64,000 bases of DNA from Sphingomonas sp. 28-63-12 (GCA_002281535.1 NCGD01000014.1:35927-99926), one strand, 5' to 3'; shown: positions 1 through 8,227, numbered from the stretch's first letter. Numbers and translations are program-made. The notes: generated from the sequence alone by a model not told the origin.

Positions 1-384
1 CTTGCCAACCCGAGCCACTGCGTGCTGGTCGCGATCCACGCTGCCGTCGCTGGCGCGGTAGCCGGCTGTGTCGAGATCACCGACAAGACCGGCGGGCTGG
101 CCTATCTGGGCCTGTTGTCGGTCGCGCCAGAAGGCCAGGCGCAAGGCCTGGGCAAATATCTGATCGCCGAGGCCGAGGCCGAAGCCATCCGCCGATTCGG
201 CACGACTCGCATGGAATTGACGGTCATTCGCCAGCGGGCCGAGCTGGTCGCCTTTTATGAACGGCGCGGCTATCGCCTGACCGGCGAGGAACGACCCTTC
301 CCCTATGGCGACACGCGATTCGGCGAGCCGCGGCGGGATGATCTGGTGTTCGTCGTCCTCGCCCGGGATCTGGCCAAGGCCTGA
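1..384 (+). CDS. GNAT-family N-acetyltransferase, 5' end outside the window
   Basis: The reading frame is open from the first base, and a GTG occurs at 22, so the N-terminus is probably missing. The visible protein carries the acetyl-CoA binding signature of the GNAT fold: a beta-strand with LGLLSVAPEGQAQGLGKYL (the R/Q-x-x-G-x-G/A loop) followed by a helix, then an FYERRGYRLTGE strand typical of motif B. Substrate cannot be told from sequence. The fragment ends in LARDLAKA, and about 145 bases separate it from the next gene, so the two are probably not one operon. The family call is firm, the specific role unknown. Confidence 0.8.
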   Translation, partial: LANPSHCVLVAIHAAVAGAVAGCVEITDKTGGLAYLGLLSVAPEGQAQGLGKYLIAEAEAEAIRRFGTTRMELTVIRQRAELVAFYERRGYRLTGEERPFPYGDTRFGEPRRDDLVFVVLARDLAKA

Positions 385-455
385 CGCGCCAGGCGGGCGG
401 GCGGCGAAACGCGGGCCACGCCGCACCGATACCGATTTCACTGCGTCAATTCATG

Positions 456-470
456 TCCGATATTGTCGGA
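456..470. promoter_or_regulatory. Inverted repeat upstream of the GlxA-type regulator
   Basis: TCCGA, a 5-base spacer TATTG, then TCGGA forms a short perfect inverted repeat about 60 bases before the regulator start at 531. AraC-type regulators often bind their own promoters, so it may be an operator, but the arms are only 5 bp and chance is possible. Confidence 0.25.
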
Positions 471-530
471 TCAATGGCATTTGCGTCACCATAGCCCCGT
501 CGTAGACCGCGACGGCGAGAAAGGGACGCC

Positions 531-1517
531 GTGACAAGATCAATAGCGATCGGGCTTCTGGGGTTTGACGGCGTGCAGACGCTCGACCTGACTGGCCCGC
601 TCGACGCCTTTAACGCCGCCAATCAGGCGCGGCCCGGCACCTATACAATCTCGATCCTCACCATTGATGGCAAAGCCTTTGCCAGCGAAGCGGGCTTGCA
701 GATGGTGCCGCATGGTGCGCTTGCCGAAGCCGGCCCGCTCGATACGCTGATCGTGGCGGGGGGTGAGGGCTTGCGGCGCCGAAGCGCTGCGGCCGCGATG
801 GCAGAAGCGATTGCCGCTCGGGCGCCGACGCTGCGGCGGATCGTCTCGGTGTGTACGGGAATCTATGGTCTTGCCCCGACCGGGCTGCTCGACGGGCGGC
901 GTGCGACCACCCACTGGTCGCACGCGCGCGACGTCGCTGCGCGCTTTCCCGAGATTCGACTCGAGCCCGACGCCATCTTCATCAAGGATGGCCCCTTCTA
1001 CACATCAGCCGGCATAACGGCGGCGATTGACCTGTCGCTGGCGCTGATCGAGGAGGATCACGGGCCGAGCCTGGCGATGGTGGTGGCCCGCGACCTGGTC
1101 GTGTATCTCAAGCGATCGGGCGGCCAGCACCAATATTCCGAACCGCTCCGCCTGCAAGCCGCTGGCGGCGAGCGTTTTGCCGATCTGGCCGACTGGATGA
1201 TCGACAATCTCGATAATGACCTCTCGGTCGATTCGCTGGCCGCTGTGGTGTCGCTCAGTCCACGCCAGTTCAGTCGCGCCTTCCGCGAGAGCTTTGGCGT
1301 CAGCCCGGCGGCGTATGTCGAGACATTGCGGCTTGATGCCGCCCGCCACCAGATCGCCTCAACCGCGGCGGCGATGAAGCAGATTGCCGCCGTCAACGGA
1401 TTTCGCAGCGACGACAGCTTCAGCCGCGCGTTTGGCCGCCGTTTCGGGCTGACCCCGGCCGAATATCGACGCCATTTCAGTCCTCACTTCACTAACACCA
1501 AGGGAACCGACCAATGA
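531..1517 (+). CDS. GlxA-family transcriptional regulator (DJ-1/PfpI domain plus AraC HTH)
   Basis: Starts at GTG 531 behind a GAAAGGGA ribosome binding site. Residues about 5-190 form a DJ-1/PfpI-like domain with the nucleophile-elbow motif SVCTG (Cys108). Residues about 220-315 form an AraC-type double helix-turn-helix, seen as SLAAVVSLSPRQFSRAFRES and MKQIAAVNGFRSDDSFSRAF. This architecture is that of GlxA-type activators; the amidase-like domain normally acts as a ligand sensor rather than an enzyme. The last codons overlap the ATG of the cytochrome P460 gene (ATGA at 1514-1517), so the two are translationally coupled and the regulator may control that gene. The effector is unknown. Confidence 0.9.
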   Translation: MTRSIAIGLLGFDGVQTLDLTGPLDAFNAANQARPGTYTISILTIDGKAFASEAGLQMVPHGALAEAGPLDTLIVAGGEGLRRRSAAAAMAEAIAARAPTLRRIVSVCTGIYGLAPTGLLDGRRATTHWSHARDVAARFPEIRLEPDAIFIKDGPFYTSAGITAAIDLSLALIEEDHGPSLAMVVARDLVVYLKRSGGQHQYSEPLRLQAAGGERFADLADWMIDNLDNDLSVDSLAAVVSLSPRQFSRAFRESFGVSPAAYVETLRLDAARHQIASTAAAMKQIAAVNGFRSDDSFSRAFGRRFGLTPAEYRRHFSPHFTNTKGTDQ

Positions 1518-2095
1518 AGATTGCGCCTCATGCATTGCTGCTCGCGCCGATATTGCTCACGCTTGGCGCCACTGCAGCCATCCCGCAACCGGCACCGGCC
1601 GGCGCGGCACATTACACCCCGTCGGGCGAGCTGATCGTCCCGGCCGACTATCGGGACTGGACCTTCCTGACCTCTGGTGTCGACATGAACTATAGCGACA
1701 TGCCATCGGGGATGGACCATCAGATGGTCGACAATGTCTTCGTCGATCCGGCATCGTGGCGGGTTTTCAAGACGACGGGCAGCTGGCCCGACGGCACCGT
1801 CATGGTGAAGGAAGGGCGCGTCGGATCGACCAAAGGATCAATCAACAAGGCCGGCATCTTCCAAACCGAACAGCGCTTTGATCTCGAAGTCCATGTCCGC
1901 GATTCGACCCGATTCGCTGGAAACTGGGCATTCTTCGTCAATACAGGCGACAAACCGGCCAAGCCGATTCCGGCCAGTGCCAGCTGCTATGCCTGCCACA
2001 CAACGCATGGTGCGGTGGATTCCACCTTCGTGCAATTTTACCCGACAGCGCGGCCGATCGCGGTAAAGGCGGGGACGTTTGACGCCAGCAGATAA
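1514..2095 (+). CDS. Cytochrome P460 family protein, exported haem protein
   Basis: A 193-residue protein with an N-terminal signal peptide (about residues 1-30, hydrophobic ALLLAPILLTLGATAA) and a C-terminal haem c motif CYACH (Cys158, Cys161, His162). The middle part (DYRDWTFLTSGVDMNY, later FQTEQRFDLEVHVRD) matches the cytochrome P460 fold, known for oxidising hydroxylamine in ammonia oxidisers and occurring as a stand-alone periplasmic protein in many other bacteria. It shares four bases with the GlxA-type regulator upstream. The next gene is convergent. Substrate is not evident; nitrogen-oxide or other small-molecule redox chemistry is an inference from the family. Confidence 0.85.
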   Translation: MKIAPHALLLAPILLTLGATAAIPQPAPAGAAHYTPSGELIVPADYRDWTFLTSGVDMNYSDMPSGMDHQMVDNVFVDPASWRVFKTTGSWPDGTVMVKEGRVGSTKGSINKAGIFQTEQRFDLEVHVRDSTRFAGNWAFFVNTGDKPAKPIPASASCYACHTTHGAVDSTFVQFYPTARPIAVKAGTFDASR

Positions 2096-2117
2096 TAGAC
2101 CCCGGGCCAGCGCAACG

Positions 2118-3710
2118 TCAGCTGATCAGCCGCTTCAGGCCCGCCACCGTGTCTGCTTCGGCGGCGGGCTTGTCGGTCCTGATCCGGGCGATGCGGGGAA
2201 AGCGCATCGCCACGCCTGATTTGTGTCGGCTCGACAGATGAATCGAATCGAACGCGATTTCGAGCACCAGGGTCTTTTCGACCTCGCGCACCGGGCCGAA
2301 GCGCGCCACCGTGTGATCGCGGACGAATTTGTCGAGCAGTTTCAGTTCCTCGTCGGTGATGCCCGAATAGGCCTTGCCCACCGGCAGGAGCTGGCCATCC
2401 TCGGTCCAGCAGCCAAAGCTGTAATCGGAATAAAAGGATGACCGACGCCCGCTGCCACGCTGGGCGTACATCACCACGCAGTCGGCAGTGAGCGGATTGC
2501 GCTTCCATTTATACCACAGCCCCGTGCGCCGACCGGCGACATAGGGTGAATCACGTCGTTTGAGCATCACCCCCTCGATCGCGGCATCGCGCGCGCCGTC
2601 GCGGACCGCCTCGAGCGCCGTGAAATCCGGTGCATCGATCAGCTGGCTGAGATCGAAGCGCTCCGGGTCGAGCCCGGCCACCACCTGCTCCAGCCGCGCC
2701 CGGCGTTCGGTCCATGGCCATGCGCGCAGATCATCCCCGCTATCGATCAGAACATCATAGAGCCGCACAAAGGCCGGATATTGGGCGAGCATCCTGGCCG
2801 ACACAATCTTGCGCCCGAGCCGCTGCTGCAGCGCATTGAAGCTCGCTGCTGAGCCACCGGCCTCGCTGCTGCCCTGCGCATCGCCCTTGACCATCAATTC
2901 GCCGTCGACAACGCCGGGGGTAGCGAAAGCACGCGCGACATCGGGAAAACTGGCGGTAATGTCATCACCGGCGCGGCTGAACAGCCGCGTCTCGCCGGCG
3001 ACATGGACGATCTGCACGCGAATCCCGTCCCATTTCCATTCGGCGACATAGTCAGCGAGATCGACGCGCAAATCCTCTAGCGGATGCGCCAGCATGAACG
3101 GGCGAAACACCGGCACATCGGCAGGATCAGGCCGCGGCGCCCGCCCCTCTCCCCAGGCGAACAGCGTGGCATAGGGCGGCGACAGCCCGTGCCACAACTC
3201 CTCGACCGCATCGACATCGATCGCAAACGCCTGCGCCAGCGCGGTCTTGGCGAGCCGGGCCGACACGCCGATGCGCAGCGCGCCCGTTGCCATTTTGAGC
3301 AAGGCGAAACGCTCGGTCGCGGTCAACCGATCGAGCATCGCCGCCAGCGCGGCCGGCGCGTCCGAGCGCGACAGGCCGAGCAGGGTCTCGATCACGTGGC
3401 TGACGGTGAGCGCCGTTGCCTCCTGTGGCGGCACCGGCAGATCAGGCCAGAGTAGCGAAACCGTCTCGGCAGTATCGCCGACATAGTCGCGGCTCATCCT
3501 GAACAGGATCGGATCGACGCGCGCCTCGATCAGCGTGCGAATCACGCTGGACTTGATGCCGGGGATATCGAGATCGCCGGTGAGCGCCGCGATCGCCCAG
3601 CCGCGATCGGGATCGGGCGCGGCGCGAAGATAATCGGCGATCAGCTTCAACTTAGCGTTGCGCGACCGCGTGTAGATGAGCGCGTCAAGTAGGGCAGCAA
3701 AGGACCGCAT
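2118..3710 (-). CDS. ATP-dependent DNA ligase (LigB/cisplatin-response type)
   Basis: A 530-residue protein with the nucleotidyltransferase motif I EWKWDGIRVQ; Lys226 is the expected AMP-accepting lysine. Later motifs include VDGELMVKGD (motif III region), AIEGVMLKRRDSPY (motif IV) and TGLWYKWKR (motif V). The N-terminal 200 residues form the helical DNA-binding domain. This length and order fit the bacterial ligase that normally sits with a metallo-beta-lactamase exonuclease and an Lhr helicase. Here those partners are absent and the upstream co-directional gene is a DUF3833 lipoprotein, 6 bases away. Expected role: sealing nicks in DNA repair. Confidence 0.92.
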   Translation of the reverse strand: MRSFAALLDALIYTRSRNAKLKLIADYLRAAPDPDRGWAIAALTGDLDIPGIKSSVIRTLIEARVDPILFRMSRDYVGDTAETVSLLWPDLPVPPQEATALTVSHVIETLLGLSRSDAPAALAAMLDRLTATERFALLKMATGALRIGVSARLAKTALAQAFAIDVDAVEELWHGLSPPYATLFAWGEGRAPRPDPADVPVFRPFMLAHPLEDLRVDLADYVAEWKWDGIRVQIVHVAGETRLFSRAGDDITASFPDVARAFATPGVVDGELMVKGDAQGSSEAGGSAASFNALQQRLGRKIVSARMLAQYPAFVRLYDVLIDSGDDLRAWPWTERRARLEQVVAGLDPERFDLSQLIDAPDFTALEAVRDGARDAAIEGVMLKRRDSPYVAGRRTGLWYKWKRNPLTADCVVMYAQRGSGRRSSFYSDYSFGCWTEDGQLLPVGKAYSGITDEELKLLDKFVRDHTVARFGPVREVEKTLVLEIAFDSIHLSSRHKSGVAMRFPRIARIRTDKPAAEADTVAGLKRLIS

Positions 3711-3716
3711 CGCTGG

Positions 3717-4274
3717 TTACGGCGCGCCGACCCGCCTGATCGTCTCATCGAGCACCGCCAACGTCAGCCCCCATTTGCGGACGACCAGAATGTTACGCGC
3801 GGATTGCCCGTCTGGGGCGAGGGTCAGATATTGCTGGGTATCGAGACCGCCCTTCATGGTAAAGCGCAGATGAAGATGGTTGCCATTGGTTTCGCCAGTC
3901 ACGCCGCCAGTCGCGTCGGTCAAGCTGCCGGCATAATGATCGGGCCGGATTTCACTGATCCGCCATTGGCGCTGCTTGGGCGGCTTGCCGGCTTCCTCGA
4001 CGGTCTGGTCGAGCACCAAAATGCCGTCCGCCCCGACCCGGCCTAGGCCATGGACGATCACCCGGTGTCGCTTGCCGAAGATCACTTTGAGCGAGGCGTG
4101 GCCTTCAGCCGGGCCGGTGAAAAAATCGATTGCCGCAAAGCGCGGCGCCGACGCCAACGGTGCAGGGTGCGGCACGGCCACACAGCCGCTCAGCACGGTG
4201 GCGCCCAATACGGTAGCGACCAGCACGGCCAGCCGCGCAGGCTGGCTGGTCCCGCCCCTCGTCATCAATGCCAT
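3717..4274 (-). CDS. DUF3833-family lipoprotein
   Basis: Taken from the ATG at 4274, which gives a classic lipoprotein signal: basic start, hydrophobic ARLAVLVATVLGATVLSG and the lipobox cysteine at residue 31. An ATG 24 bases further upstream is possible. The mature part (IDFFTGPAEGHASLKVIFGKRHR and GETNGNHLHLRFTMKGGL) resembles DUF3833, a family of small envelope lipoproteins with a lipocalin-like beta-rich fold and no established function. It ends 6 bases before the DNA ligase start on the same strand, so both are likely on one message, although no functional link is obvious. Confidence 0.7.
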   Translation of the reverse strand: MALMTRGGTSQPARLAVLVATVLGATVLSGCVAVPHPAPLASAPRFAAIDFFTGPAEGHASLKVIFGKRHRVIVHGLGRVGADGILVLDQTVEEAGKPPKQRQWRISEIRPDHYAGSLTDATGGVTGETNGNHLHLRFTMKGGLDTQQYLTLAPDGQSARNILVVRKWGLTLAVLDETIRRVGAP

Positions 4275-4334
4275 TGCTGTGCTCCTGTCATGCAGCACTC
4301 GTCTTCGGCGGTCCCGCGCCGGGCCGCAAGCGGA

Positions 4335-4743
4335 TTAGCGCTGCGTTGCCCTGTTGAACGGCACGAGATCCCAGTGGTTACCATAGAGATCGGCGAACAC
4401 AGCGACGGTGCCATAATCATGGGTGGCCGGTTCACGGACCCAATCGACCCTGGCCGCAGTGAAGGCGGCATGGTCGCGGGCAAAATCGTCGGTGGGGAGA
4501 AACAAGAAGAAGCGCCCGCCAGTCTGGTTGCCGATTGCCAGCACCTGTTGCGGCGACGCGGCGCGCGCGCGCAAGATCGTGGTAGCGTCCTCCTGCGCGC
4601 CCGGCGGGCGGATCGTCACCCAGCGTTTGTGCTGTTCGGGCTGGTCGCTGTCCTCGACGAGCGTGAAGCCAAGGCTGCCGACATAAAAGGCGAGCGCCGC
4701 GTCATATTCGCGGACGACCAGGGCGATATGGGCAATAAGTCAT
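4335..4743 (-). pseudogene. VOC/glyoxalase-family gene, copy 1, with a frameshift just after the start codon
   Basis: The body translates as a VOC-superfamily domain (RWVTIRPPGAQEDATT, GGRFFLFLPTDDFARDHAAF, DYGTVAVFADLYGNHWDLV) close to the paralogue at 6209-6613. Reading upstream in frame gives L-I-A-H-I-A-L-V-V and then a TGA stop with no ATG, GTG or TTG before it. The ATG at 4743 lies in another frame. Set against copy 2, the stretch from ATG to the shared GCCCATATCGCC is 2 bases shorter. The His of AHIAL, the expected first metal ligand, would be lost if translation began further inside. Either a recent pseudogene or a base-calling error. Confidence 0.6.
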
Positions 4744-4813
4744 GACCGGCACTCTAGCGTAATCGATCGCGCGAAGCCTAAACACGCGATGGCGCTCTTG
4801 CGAGGACTCTGTT

Positions 4814-5473
4814 CTGCCCGATTTTGCTCGTCTGCTGGCCTTTATGGTGACGGTGCTGCTGATCGAAGCGACACCGGGGCCGAACATGGCCTATCTCGCC
4901 GCGCTGACATTGGGCGAGGGGCGCCGCGCCGGATACCGCGCGGTCGCCGGTGTGGCGTTCGGGCTGGGACTGGTCGGGCTGGCGGCGGCGGTGGGACTGG
5001 CCGAGGTGCTGACGCGCAGCCCGCTCGCCTGGACTCTGCTGCGCTGGGCGGGGATTGGCTATCTGTTGTGGCTGGCCTGGGAGGGGTGGCACGGTATAGG
5101 CGGAACCGCCCCCGGCGATGCCCGTCCCGCCCGCGCGCGCCATTTCGTGCGCGGGCTGACGACCAATTTGCTCAATCCCAAGGCGGCACTCTTTTATGTG
5201 GTCATGCTGCCGGAATTTGTCAGCCCCGCGACTCCAGCGCTGCCGCAGACGCTCATGCTGACAGCGCTGAGCGTTGCGGTGGCGAGCTTCATTCACCTGA
5301 CGATCGTTACGCTGGCGGGGCGGGCGCACCAATTTCTGACCGGCCCAAGCCGTGCGCGGGCGACCCGGCGCGGGCTGGCTGTCGCCCTTGTGATCGTCGC
5401 TATGTGGTTTGCGGCCTCGACCAATCGGCCGCTATCGCCAACCGCCCCTCCACCGCCCGCGCGGGTATCCTGA
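4814..5473 (+). CDS. LysE/RhtB-family amino-acid or metabolite exporter
   Basis: A small hydrophobic inner-membrane protein with the LysE hallmark [21 protein letters not shown] near the N-terminus and [21 protein letters not shown] in the middle, and about six membrane segments. The first ATG is at 4844, but homologues usually have some 20 residues before PGPN. Reading in from CTG at 4814, behind GCGAGGA, restores PDFARLLAF, so a CTG start is preferred here; 4844 is the conservative alternative. Ends 17 bases before the uracil-DNA glycosylase ATG, so the two are probably co-transcribed. The substrate cannot be told. Confidence 0.82.
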   Translation: MPDFARLLAFMVTVLLIEATPGPNMAYLAALTLGEGRRAGYRAVAGVAFGLGLVGLAAAVGLAEVLTRSPLAWTLLRWAGIGYLLWLAWEGWHGIGGTAPGDARPARARHFVRGLTTNLLNPKAALFYVVMLPEFVSPATPALPQTLMLTALSVAVASFIHLTIVTLAGRAHQFLTGPSRARATRRGLAVALVIVAMWFAASTNRPLSPTAPPPPARVS

Positions 5474-5490
5474 CGATCAATGGCGGATTC

Positions 5491-6201
5491 ATGACCGACG
5501 CAGAACCAACGGTGCGGCTGCACCCGAGCTGGGCGACGCCACTGCGGCGTGAATTCGCGCATTCCTATATGGCTGCGCTAAAGCAATTTCTCGTTGCGGA
5601 GCGCGCCGCCGGCAAGCAGATATTCCCACCCGCGCGCGCCTGGTTCCGCGCGCTCGATCTGACGCCGCTCGACCAAGTGCGCGTCGTGATCCTCGGGCAG
5701 GATCCCTATCATGGCCCCGGTCAGGCGCATGGCCTGTGCTTCTCGGTGCCGCCGGGGGTCCGCCCGCCGCCGAGCCTCAGCAATATCTACAAGGAGCTAA
5801 AGGCCGATCTGGGGATCGAGCCCCCGCGTCATGGTTTTCTCGAAGCCTGGGCCGCGCAAGGTGTGTTGTTGCTGAATAGCGTGCTGACGGTCGAAAACGG
5901 ACTGGCCGCATCGCACAAGGGGCGCGGGTGGGAACGGTTTACCGATGCGGTGATTGCGGCTGTTGCGGCGAAGGAGACGCCGGTCGTGTTCATGCTGTGG
6001 GGGAGTTACGCCCAAAAGAAAGCGGCGTTTGTGGAGAGCGTGGAAGCCGGCGGGCGGCATCTGGTGCTGAAGGCAGCGCATCCGAGCCCGCTCTCGGCGC
6101 ATAACGGCTTTCTCGGGTGCCGGCATTTCTCCCGGGCCAATGCGTTTCTGGAAACGCGCGGGCTGGCGCCGATCAACTGGGCGTTGCCGGCTGCGGTGTA
6201 G
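5491..6201 (+). CDS. ung: Uracil-DNA glycosylase, family 1
   Basis: Starts at ATG 5491; a much longer in-frame reading upstream crosses the LysE gene and is not real. The 236-residue protein has the water-activating motif [14 protein letters not shown] (catalytic Asp71), the uracil-binding LLLNSVLTV, and the leucine-loop motif [11 protein letters not shown] (His197). It removes uracil from DNA arising by cytosine deamination or dUTP incorporation, the first step of base excision repair. It follows the LysE-type gene closely and ends 7 bases before the convergent VOC copy 2. Length and motifs are those of the standard bacterial enzyme. Confidence 0.97.
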   Translation: MTDAEPTVRLHPSWATPLRREFAHSYMAALKQFLVAERAAGKQIFPPARAWFRALDLTPLDQVRVVILGQDPYHGPGQAHGLCFSVPPGVRPPPSLSNIYKELKADLGIEPPRHGFLEAWAAQGVLLLNSVLTVENGLAASHKGRGWERFTDAVIAAVAAKETPVVFMLWGSYAQKKAAFVESVEAGGRHLVLKAAHPSPLSAHNGFLGCRHFSRANAFLETRGLAPINWALPAAV

Positions 6202-6208
6202 CGCCGGG

Positions 6209-6613
6209 TCAACGCCCATCGCTGAACTGCACCAGATCCCACAGATTGCCGTAAAGATCGGCGAAGACCGCGACGGTGCCGTAGTCGTGGCGGGCGGGCG
6301 GGCGGACCCATTCGACCCCGGCGGCGGTGAAGGCGGCGTGATCGCGCGCGAAATCATCGGTGGCGAGGAACAGAAAGACGCGGCCACCGGCTTGGTTGCC
6401 GATTGCTAGCGCTTGCTCTTGCGAGGTGGCGCGGGCGAGGAGGAGGGTGGTGGCGTTTGCCGCCGCGCCGGGCGGGCGGATGGTGACCCAGCGCTTGTCT
6501 TGTTCGGGTTGGTAGCTGTCTTCGACCAGCGTGAAGCCGAGCCTGCCGATGTAAAAGGCGAGCGCTTCGTCATAATCACGGACGACAAGGGCGATATGGG
6601 CGAGACGGGGCAT
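6209..6613 (-). CDS. VOC/glyoxalase-family protein, copy 2
   Basis: Chosen start is the ATG at 6613 ([20 protein letters not shown]), not the in-frame ATG at 6661, because the vicinal-oxygen-chelate fold begins at the AHIALVV strand whose His6 is the usual metal ligand. The remainder (RWVTIRPPGA, GGRVFLFLATDDFARDHAAF, DYGTVAVFADLYGNLWDLV) covers one complete VOC module of about 134 residues. It resembles the glyoxalase/bleomycin-resistance/extradiol dioxygenase superfamily without pointing to a substrate. It is a close paralogue, in the same orientation, of the damaged copy at 4335-4743. Confidence 0.85.
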   Translation of the reverse strand: MPRLAHIALVVRDYDEALAFYIGRLGFTLVEDSYQPEQDKRWVTIRPPGAAANATTLLLARATSQEQALAIGNQAGGRVFLFLATDDFARDHAAFTAAGVEWVRPPARHDYGTVAVFADLYGNLWDLVQFSDGR

Positions 6614-6685
6614 GCACCACGCCGTAGCAGCTTTGCACGGTGGGCGTCGATCAATGGGCAATGAGGCGGGGCGGTCAGCTGGGGA

Positions 6686-7297
6686 TCAGGAACAGCCCTC
6701 GATATAGTCGAGCGCGGGGGCAGTGCCGACATGGATGACCGTGACGGTACGATCGCTGCCGATTTCGAAGCGCAGGGCGGGTTCGCCACTCTCGGCATTG
6801 GGCGCGGTCAGATATTTGGCGGGGGCGTCGACATATTTATGCGGCGTGGCGCGGAATCCGGGGAAGGCGGCCATCACCTGCTGCTCGGTCGCGCCGACGC
6901 CGATCCCCTCGATCAGCGTCACGGCGGAGCGCTTGCCGACCGAAATGCGCCGCACCTTGCCATCCTCGACGATCGCATAGACGCCGGGATAGTCAGGCGA
7001 GGAGACGGTGCTGCACGCGTCCGACGCCTGGGCCCCGCGCACCGCCCAGCTGGTGTCACCGGGCACCGGCTGACCGATCTTGAGCGCGCCAAGGCCCTCG
7101 AGCGTGAGGATGTTGGCATCGGCGGTGGCGGCGGGGGTAGGCGTGTCGACCGGGGTGATCGCGGTCGCGGTGGCGACGGGCGGGACAAAGTCGCTGGACG
7201 CCGTCCCGTTGGTGGTCGCTGGCGCGTCCGTGGCAGCGGGCGAACAGGCAGCAAGGCTGAGGGCGAGCGCCGTAGCGGCGACGAGATTGTGCTTCAT
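6686..7297 (-). CDS. Putative lipoprotein of unknown function
   Basis: Start placed at ATG 7297, which yields MKHNLVAATALALSLAAC: a lipoprotein signal with cysteine at residue 18, followed by a Thr/Pro/Ala-rich linker up to about residue 65. The globular part (ILTLEGLGALKIGQPVPGDTSW, then DGKVRRISVGKRS, GIGVGATEQQVMAAFPGF) recalls small periplasmic proteins with a repeated 'kIG.s...v...' pattern, but I cannot name the family with confidence. Divergent from the toxin-antitoxin pair, with 84 bases between the two starts. Confidence 0.65.
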   Translation of the reverse strand: MKHNLVAATALALSLAACSPAATDAPATTNGTASSDFVPPVATATAITPVDTPTPAATADANILTLEGLGALKIGQPVPGDTSWAVRGAQASDACSTVSSPDYPGVYAIVEDGKVRRISVGKRSAVTLIEGIGVGATEQQVMAAFPGFRATPHKYVDAPAKYLTAPNAESGEPALRFEIGSDRTVTVIHVGTAPALDYIEGCS

Positions 7298-7346
7298 GCG
7301 CTGCCAACGGGCGGTGCGGGGGGATGGTTCCTGAGGGGTGATTCGA

Positions 7347-7373
7347 TTGACATTGGACAAAAGTCTGTCCAAT
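7347..7373 (+). promoter_or_regulatory. Promoter/operator of the yefM-yoeB pair: -35 box abutting a perfect palindrome
   Basis: TTGACA at 7347-7352 matches a consensus -35 hexamer. The palindrome ATTGGACA-AAAGTC-TGTCCAAT (7352-7373, two perfect 8-bp arms) begins on its last base and ends 8 bases before the antitoxin ATG at 7382. A repressor bound there would cover the promoter, as expected of YefM autoregulation. No clear Shine-Dalgarno lies in the few bases before the ATG, so the message could be leaderless or nearly so. Confidence 0.65.
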
Positions 7374-7381
7374 AAAGCGCT

Positions 7382-7633
7382 ATGCAGGCTGTGTCCTATT
7401 CCGAAGCGCGCGAGAATTTGAAGGCGATGATCGACAAGGTCGTCGCCGACCGCGCGCCGCTCGCCATCACGCGCCAGCGTGGCGAGGGGGCGGTGCTAGT
7501 GTCGGCCAGCGAATGGGCATCGATCGAGGAGACGCTGTACCTGCTGCGCTCGCCCAAGAACGCCGAACGTTTGCTGGAAGCGGTGCGCGGCTTCGAAGCT
7601 GGCGGCGAGCCCGAGGTGATCGACTTCCCGTGA
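7382..7633 (+). CDS. yefM: Antitoxin of the Phd/YefM family
   Basis: An 83-residue protein beginning MQAVSYSEARENLKAMIDKV and continuing APLAITRQRGEGAVLVSASEW, the canonical YefM N-terminal DNA-binding fold; the C-terminal part (LYLLRSPKNAERLLEAV) is the helix that wraps the toxin. It neutralises the YoeB RNase and represses its own operon. Its TGA lies inside the GTGA that starts the toxin gene, so translation is coupled. A perfect palindrome just upstream is the likely operator. Confidence 0.93.
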   Translation: MQAVSYSEARENLKAMIDKVVADRAPLAITRQRGEGAVLVSASEWASIEETLYLLRSPKNAERLLEAVRGFEAGGEPEVIDFP

Positions 7634-7896
7634 ACGTGGCGTTCTGGCCGACGGCGTGGGAGGATTACCGCCATTGGCAGGAACATGACGCCAAGATGCT
7701 CGACAAGCTCCACACCCTGATCGAGGAATGCCGCCGCCATCCGTTCAAAGGCACCGGCAAGCCCGAGCTGCTGGGCGGGAATCTCTCAGGCTGGTGGTCG
7801 CGGCGGATCGGTTGGGAGCAGCGGCTGGTGTATCGGGCGGTGGGCAGCGGTGACGTGCAGACGCTGCAGGTGGCGCAGTGTCGCTATCATTATTGA
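7630..7896 (+). CDS. yoeB: YoeB-type ribosome-dependent mRNA interferase toxin
   Basis: Begins at GTG 7630 (VNVAFWPTAWEDYRHWQ); a longer reading frame upstream lies inside the antitoxin gene and is rejected. The 88-residue protein has the RelE/YoeB fold with the W-x-DY start, the KPELLGGNLSGWWSRRI core and the terminal QCRYHY whose His-Tyr pair is catalytic in E. coli YoeB. It cleaves mRNA in the ribosomal A site when free of antitoxin. The gene looks intact, so the system is presumably active. Confidence 0.94.
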   Translation: MNVAFWPTAWEDYRHWQEHDAKMLDKLHTLIEECRRHPFKGTGKPELLGGNLSGWWSRRIGWEQRLVYRAVGSGDVQTLQVAQCRYHY

Positions 7897-7972
7897 GCGT
7901 CGCGTCGTTGCTCGACTTGACGGATGACTCCCGGAGGATTCTATTGCTGCAACAACGCAGCGGAAGCTTTCT

Positions 7973-8227
7973 ATGGCACAGGATCAACAGCGCGCCGAGG
8001 TTGATCGCAATTACGATGCGTTCACGCGCTCGCTCGGCGGCATCCTGGCGGCGCATCGCGACCAGTTCGCGCTGATGCGGGACGGCGGCATCGTCGCCTA
8101 TTACGATAAGCCGGGGGATGGCTATCGCGAGGGCATATCGCGCTATCCCGACATGATCTTCTCCATCCAGGAAGTGACCGACGAGCCGATCGACCTCGGT
8201 TTCTGGTCGCCTGTCGCGCTCGATTGA
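7973..8227 (+). CDS. Small DUF5678-like protein paired with an aspartic protease
   Basis: An 84-residue protein whose middle section FALMRDGGIVAYYDKPGDGYREG resembles the DUF5678 module, a short domain often encoded just before a retropepsin-like protease gene. The ATG at 7973 follows GCGGAAGC, an adequate ribosome binding site. It overlaps the proposed start of the downstream protease gene by 17 bases, implying coupled expression. Function is unknown. The placement right after the toxin gene (76 bases away) is within the accessory region. Confidence 0.6.
   Translation: MAQDQQRAEVDRNYDAFTRSLGGILAAHRDQFALMRDGGIVAYYDKPGDGYREGISRYPDMIFSIQEVTDEPIDLGFWSPVALD

Noticed and set aside
7513-7629. Upstream extension of the toxin reading frame
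   Set aside because: It runs through the antitoxin gene; the YoeB family start V-N-V-A-F-W at 7630 fits length and overlap.
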